NCBI RefSeq assembly: GCF_046630445.1
Contig: NC_092338.1
Coordinates: 151,142,501 to 151,206,500 of the forward strand
DNA: 64,000 nt
Direction: 5' to 3'
DNA from: Rutidosis leptorrhynchoides
Taxonomy: Eukaryota; Streptophyta; Magnoliopsida; Asterales; Asteraceae
Shown: positions 60,562 through 64,000 of the stretch, one piece after another
How positions within the stretch are numbered: the stretch's first letter is position 1
Layout of the letters: every line of letters starts with the position of its first letter
Translations under genes and position numbers: made by a program
The notes under the pieces: model-generated
What the model was told of the DNA's origin: nothing
Seen by the model: the letters and a program-made list of their open reading frames with translations, nothing else
The model's database searches: none

Positions 60562-60577
60562 TACCTACCCGTTAAAG
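60562..60577 (-). promoter_or_regulatory. Shared 16-mer CTTTAACGGGTAGGTA (B internal copy)
   Basis: Lies 1878 bp inside the 5' LTR on the minus strand and is identical to the polypurine-tract copy at 58423-58438 and to A2 43400-43415. Confidence 0.72.
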
Positions 60578-61199
60578 ATTTCACAATTAATATTTTGTAC
60601 AAAAGAATTTTTATTACCGTCTTTATGAAAATATATGTATGTATATTTTCTTCAGATGTAATACATGTTTAATGAGTTAATATCATATTAAGCTCATTTG
60701 ATTTTCGGCTTGACTTAGAAATGATTAATCTCTAAAATATTAAAGATTACATAATCTTTGCGGAGTATTTTGCTAATGTAATCGATACTTCATTATTTAT
60801 TCTTATTCCTTGGTGAAGGATGTTGATGTTCAAGGAATTTTTGTGAACCTTACAAGGCACATATGATGTTTTCTAGAAAGTTTCGAGTACATCGAGAATG
60901 AAAATGTAAAATCAATTATGTAATTGACTAATACACTTGGTTTATTATGAAATGAAATTCATTGAGTTGAAACGGAGATTGTAGTTAACGAAGGTTAAGT
61001 TGTTAACGAAGGATGTACATCATAGCATTTTAGTAGTATGAATTAACCGAGTAATATTTACCCCTTTTTTTTCAATTCATACATAATAGCTTAGTACGAA
61101 AAGATTTATTATGGTTTAAAAATTTATATATATAAGATATATATATAAATTCTTCAGAGGAATTGAGTTAATACTTCATAACTCATTGATACAATACAC

Positions 61200-61605
61200 T
61201 CGTTGTTGACTCGTATTGATGTCCATGGTGCTTTCTTGAACTGACGGAGCTTGTGATGTTAGAGGTGCTGCTGATTCTGACGATGTTGACAGCACTGACT
61301 GTGCTGGTGAGGCTAAGGGTACTGTTGATGCTGTTGGTAAAACAAGTCTAGCTTGTATCTTACACCATTCGGATAAGGGTTTCTACTCTATCTGATTTAG
61401 GGTTAAGGCTAGAATAGATAATCTCTAAACTTTAGAAATTACATAATCGCCGTAGAATGTTTCTCCGATGAAGTTATGAATCCATACTTCATCGTTTGTC
61501 GTTGCTGGTACTTCTTGGTACCTATGGTGCGTATGATGTTGATATCCGAGGTACAGGTTATGATGTTGAGACGTGTGATGGGGATGTTGTTGTTGGTGGT
61601 ACTGT
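61200..61605 (-). pseudogene. Continuation of the B leader ORF in shifted frames, Ala/Ser/Thr-rich
   Basis: After the leader ORF's stop, minus-strand frames stay open in pieces with low-complexity SSTSSINSTTNNN and LPTASTVPLASPAQSVLSTS-type sequence, ending in a stop near 61190. It looks like the tail of the same protein after frameshifts. Composition is from CAG/CAA/AGC repeats; no domain. Confidence 0.4.
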
Positions 61606-62052
61606 TTATGCTGCTGGTGCTGCTGCTGGTGTTTGTAATCCTTGCACCATATTCTCCAAAGCCACTACCCGAGCGCAAAGCTCGTTGACTTCTTCTATTA
61701 TACTGGGATAATTGGCGGTTAGGACAAGATTATGAATAAGATTTAAAACATTGGATATTACGTAGTCGTTGCGAGCTGTTCTGGAAATGAGGGTGAAAAT
61801 GGTGTTACGAATGGGTTCGCCGGTAAGTGCTTCAGGTTCTTCGCCAAGATGTAAATGTGGTGGATGGAAGGGATCACCTTCTTCTTGTCTCCAACGATTA
61901 AGTAGATTACGAACCCATCCCCAATTCATCCAGAATAGATGATGGCTAATTGGTTGATCCATTCCGGTTACGCTGCTTTCGGAGCTTGAATGAAAATCCA
62001 TATCGGAATAGCTATCGGAAACTGTGAAATTCGAACTAGATGCGGAATTCAT
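61606..62052 (-). CDS. Leader ORF of element B, unknown function
   Basis: 148 codons from an ATG 403 bp after the LTR. The N-terminus is Ser-rich (MNSASSSNFTVSDSYSDMDF). The middle has MDQPISHHLFWMNWGWVRNL, LNRWRQEEGDPFHPPH and GEEPEALTGEP. The C-terminal third (about 100-140) is a likely coiled coil with EEVNELCARVVALENMVQGL, then Ala/Pro repeats. A broken homologue lies in C at 7023-7340, so it is a family trait. It takes the gag position but no gag core domain or zinc knuckle is seen; it may be a gag N-terminal piece or an accessory protein. I do not recognise a characterised family. Confidence 0.6.
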   Translation of the reverse strand: MNSASSSNFTVSDSYSDMDFHSSSESSVTGMDQPISHHLFWMNWGWVRNLLNRWRQEEGDPFHPPHLHLGEEPEALTGEPIRNTIFTLISRTARNDYVISNVLNLIHNLVLTANYPSIIEEVNELCARVVALENMVQGLQTPAAAPAA

Positions 62053-62435
62053 CTTACACGGTTTGGATAAAGGATTTTTGATATGAAATGATTTTTGGAT
62101 ATCGGATGATATTCTAATTACATATAATACCTATATATAATACAAGGGATCCGTAAATTAAGGAGGAACTTTCGAAAGCTGTCAGGCAAAGTTTACAATA
62201 ACATATACGCTAAGATATGAATTAGCAGATATGCTATGATACAAATTTTGTCTATACACTATTCATGCAATCAATGCAGTAAGACATGTCTAGACTAGGA
62301 ATGATAAGCAGGTAATGTTCGACAAGAAATGATAAGCAAAACTTTTGACATGCACACACAGTCGAAGTCCAGACTTACAAATGTATCCTAACAACTATCA
62401 GTTAGACACACTAATGCAAGACCTGGTTCACTAGG

Positions 62436-62455
62436 ACCAACGCTCTGATACCAAC
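62436..62455 (-). promoter_or_regulatory. Primer binding site of element B
   Basis: Minus-strand GTTGGTATCAGAGCGTTGG follows the LTR; TGGTATCAGAGC is an exact initiator tRNA-Met-type site. It defines the minus orientation. Confidence 0.85.
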
Positions 62456-64000
62456 TGTGACGATCACTCCAAATCCATATGGACGAACACGTCATTCATT
62501 GATTTCATTGCGAGGTATTTAACCTCTATATGATACGTTTTGTAAACATTGCATTCTTTTCAAAAGGTACACAATAAATGAATATCAATTTCTAAGGTTT
62601 CCAACGTTTGATGATTTCTACATATAGACAATCACCATAAATAATAGTTTACCATAATACATCCGTTGACAATGAAGTCAAAATAAGATACACGGTGATG
62701 ATTTTGTGAATGCAAAGTTTTCATGAATAAAGCATGTATGACTCCATGCACATAGCTTGTATCACATATAAACAAATAGCGGAAGACTTCTAGAAACCTG
62801 AGAATAAACATGCTTAAAAGTGTCAACATAAAGGTTGGTGAGTTCATAGTTTTAATGTTGCGCATAATCTGTATATAAAGGTGAATCACAAGTTTTCAGT
62901 TGTTTCATCCAGAAACGTTTATCAAAATATTCTACGAAATTGAGCACCCTGGTAACTAAACTTAACGTATATATATTTTATACCCTTTGTATAATCATCT
63001 TAATAATACACGCAAACCAACGTGTATGCTTCTCAAATAGCATACGTCCGTTAAAAGGCTAGTGCTCTAGCTCGAACGGGGATATCAAGCCCTATGGATC
63101 CATATACAACTACTCGCGCCCACCAGTTCTTATAACTGGCAGTTACTAGTTACCAAAGCTAAGGGATTTTCGGTTCGAACTCAGTGTAGAATTTAGTATG
63201 TACTTGTATCCATTGCGTTTAAAATAAAGTGCATGTATTCTCAGCCCAAAAATATATATTGCAAAAGCAATTAAAAAGGGATCAATGAAACTCACGCATA
63301 TAAATATTGTATAACAGTTAATAAAGAATTTGCATGTATTCTCAGCCCAAAAATGTAATGAGTAAAAAGGGAGCAAATGAAACTCACGTTAGCAGCACAT
63401 AAGGTCATTCATCAAAAAGTGACCGTCACTCGGAATGCAAGATTAACCGTAGATCTCAACCTAGAGAACATATGTTGGTCAATACATGTCTAATAAACTA
63501 GGTTGGGTTATAGTGTATCACAATCCTAATGCTCGAGATCGACATACAAAAGTTATCAAAAGTCATTTCAAAAAGTCAATTTTGACAATTGTTCAACAAA
63601 ACGAGACGTGCCTTATATAAGGATTCATTTACTTGGCTAGTAGTATTTTATCAATCTCATAAACAGATTGTTTAAATATTAATTGCAGATTCAAAAGCAA
63701 TTCCAATTAACGTCAATTATAATTCAGTTGACCATATCTTTTGATTCGTTCATCGAAATTAGGTGATTTCTAAATGAAAAGTTATTGATTTTTCGCCAGC
63801 TTTCCGAAAACATGTATATCATATACCTTTTACCAGTAATATATGTATTTAATTCGTGATTCATTATAAACTGTTTAACGATGAAATTTAGCATACAAGC
63901 ATGTATAAATATATACTCGAGCACTAGACATGTATACAATATTAATATATAAAAGATAAGATATGAATGCTCACGTATCAATATTGAGATTCAATATTGC
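62456..64000 (-). repeat. 5' LTR of element B, visible part
   Basis: Aligns base for base with 55651-57195 and runs off the window end; most differences are C/T or G/A. Confidence 0.9.

Larger units (their letters stand above)
55651..64000 (-). mobile_element. Element B: young minus-strand Ty3-type non-autonomous LTR element
   Basis: The 3' LTR 55651-58421 and 5' LTR 62456 onward begin TGTGACGATC and the visible 1545 bp differ at only about 20-25 positions by hand count. Between them lies a 4.03 kb interior with a primer site, a leader ORF and non-pol sequence. No protease, RT or integrase was found, so it depends on another element's enzymes. The 5' LTR's outer end is past the window. Confidence 0.88.

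Overview
The window is plant nuclear DNA, AT-rich and dominated by retrotransposons. Two ordinary single-copy plant genes sit in one quiet island: a five-exon U1A spliceosomal protein gene (16758-19631, + strand) and a three-exon MED28 Mediator gene (20249-21636, - strand), arranged tail to tail. Spliceosomal introns, plant-type U1A/MED28 proteins and initiator-Met-primed Ty3/gypsy elements with LTRs of about 2-4 kb point to a eudicot. The LTR termini look to me like those of the daisy family (Asteraceae), but that is recognition from memory and not proof.

Left block (1-11895): a Tekay/Del-like Ty3 element 'A' supplies a zinc knuckle, protease and reverse transcriptase (RT) that run abruptly into the body of a long LTR (1591-4841). 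It abuts the inside of a second, minus-strand element 'C' (4842-11895) that has a 4.1 kb LTR. 11896-16757 is a graveyard of a LINE RT fragment, hAT and Harbinger remnants and a 480 bp foldback element. 16758-21636 is the gene island. 21637-26049 holds Mutator-like MITEs that share a 9-bp target duplication, a telomere-like patch, an (AT)n hairpin and an exon-like piece resembling the Pol IV/V subunit NRPD4/NRPE4.

Middle (26050-35848): an almost complete Tat-lineage Ty3 element 'T' with 508 bp LTRs, gag, and a pol interrupted by three probable short introns and three stops. Between pol and the 3' LTR it carries a broken antisense gene with introns. 

Right block (38112-64000): a deep nest. Element F (+) has its 5' LTR split by A2 (38240-48519, TSD AGGGT). 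A2 is split by a small copia-like element G (43528-46252, TSD TTCTT). F's gag is cut by the minus-strand LTR of D, then E, then B (55651 to beyond the window end). A2 carries an intact F-box-like ORF and an acidic ORF in its leader. B and C both carry a decayed fragment of a poly(A)-binding-protein gene. A2 and B share an identical 16-mer about 1.9 kb into their interiors, and in B the same 16-mer also lies at the 3' LTR border where a polypurine tract belongs. I found no tRNA or rRNA gene, no CRISPR array and nothing bacterial.
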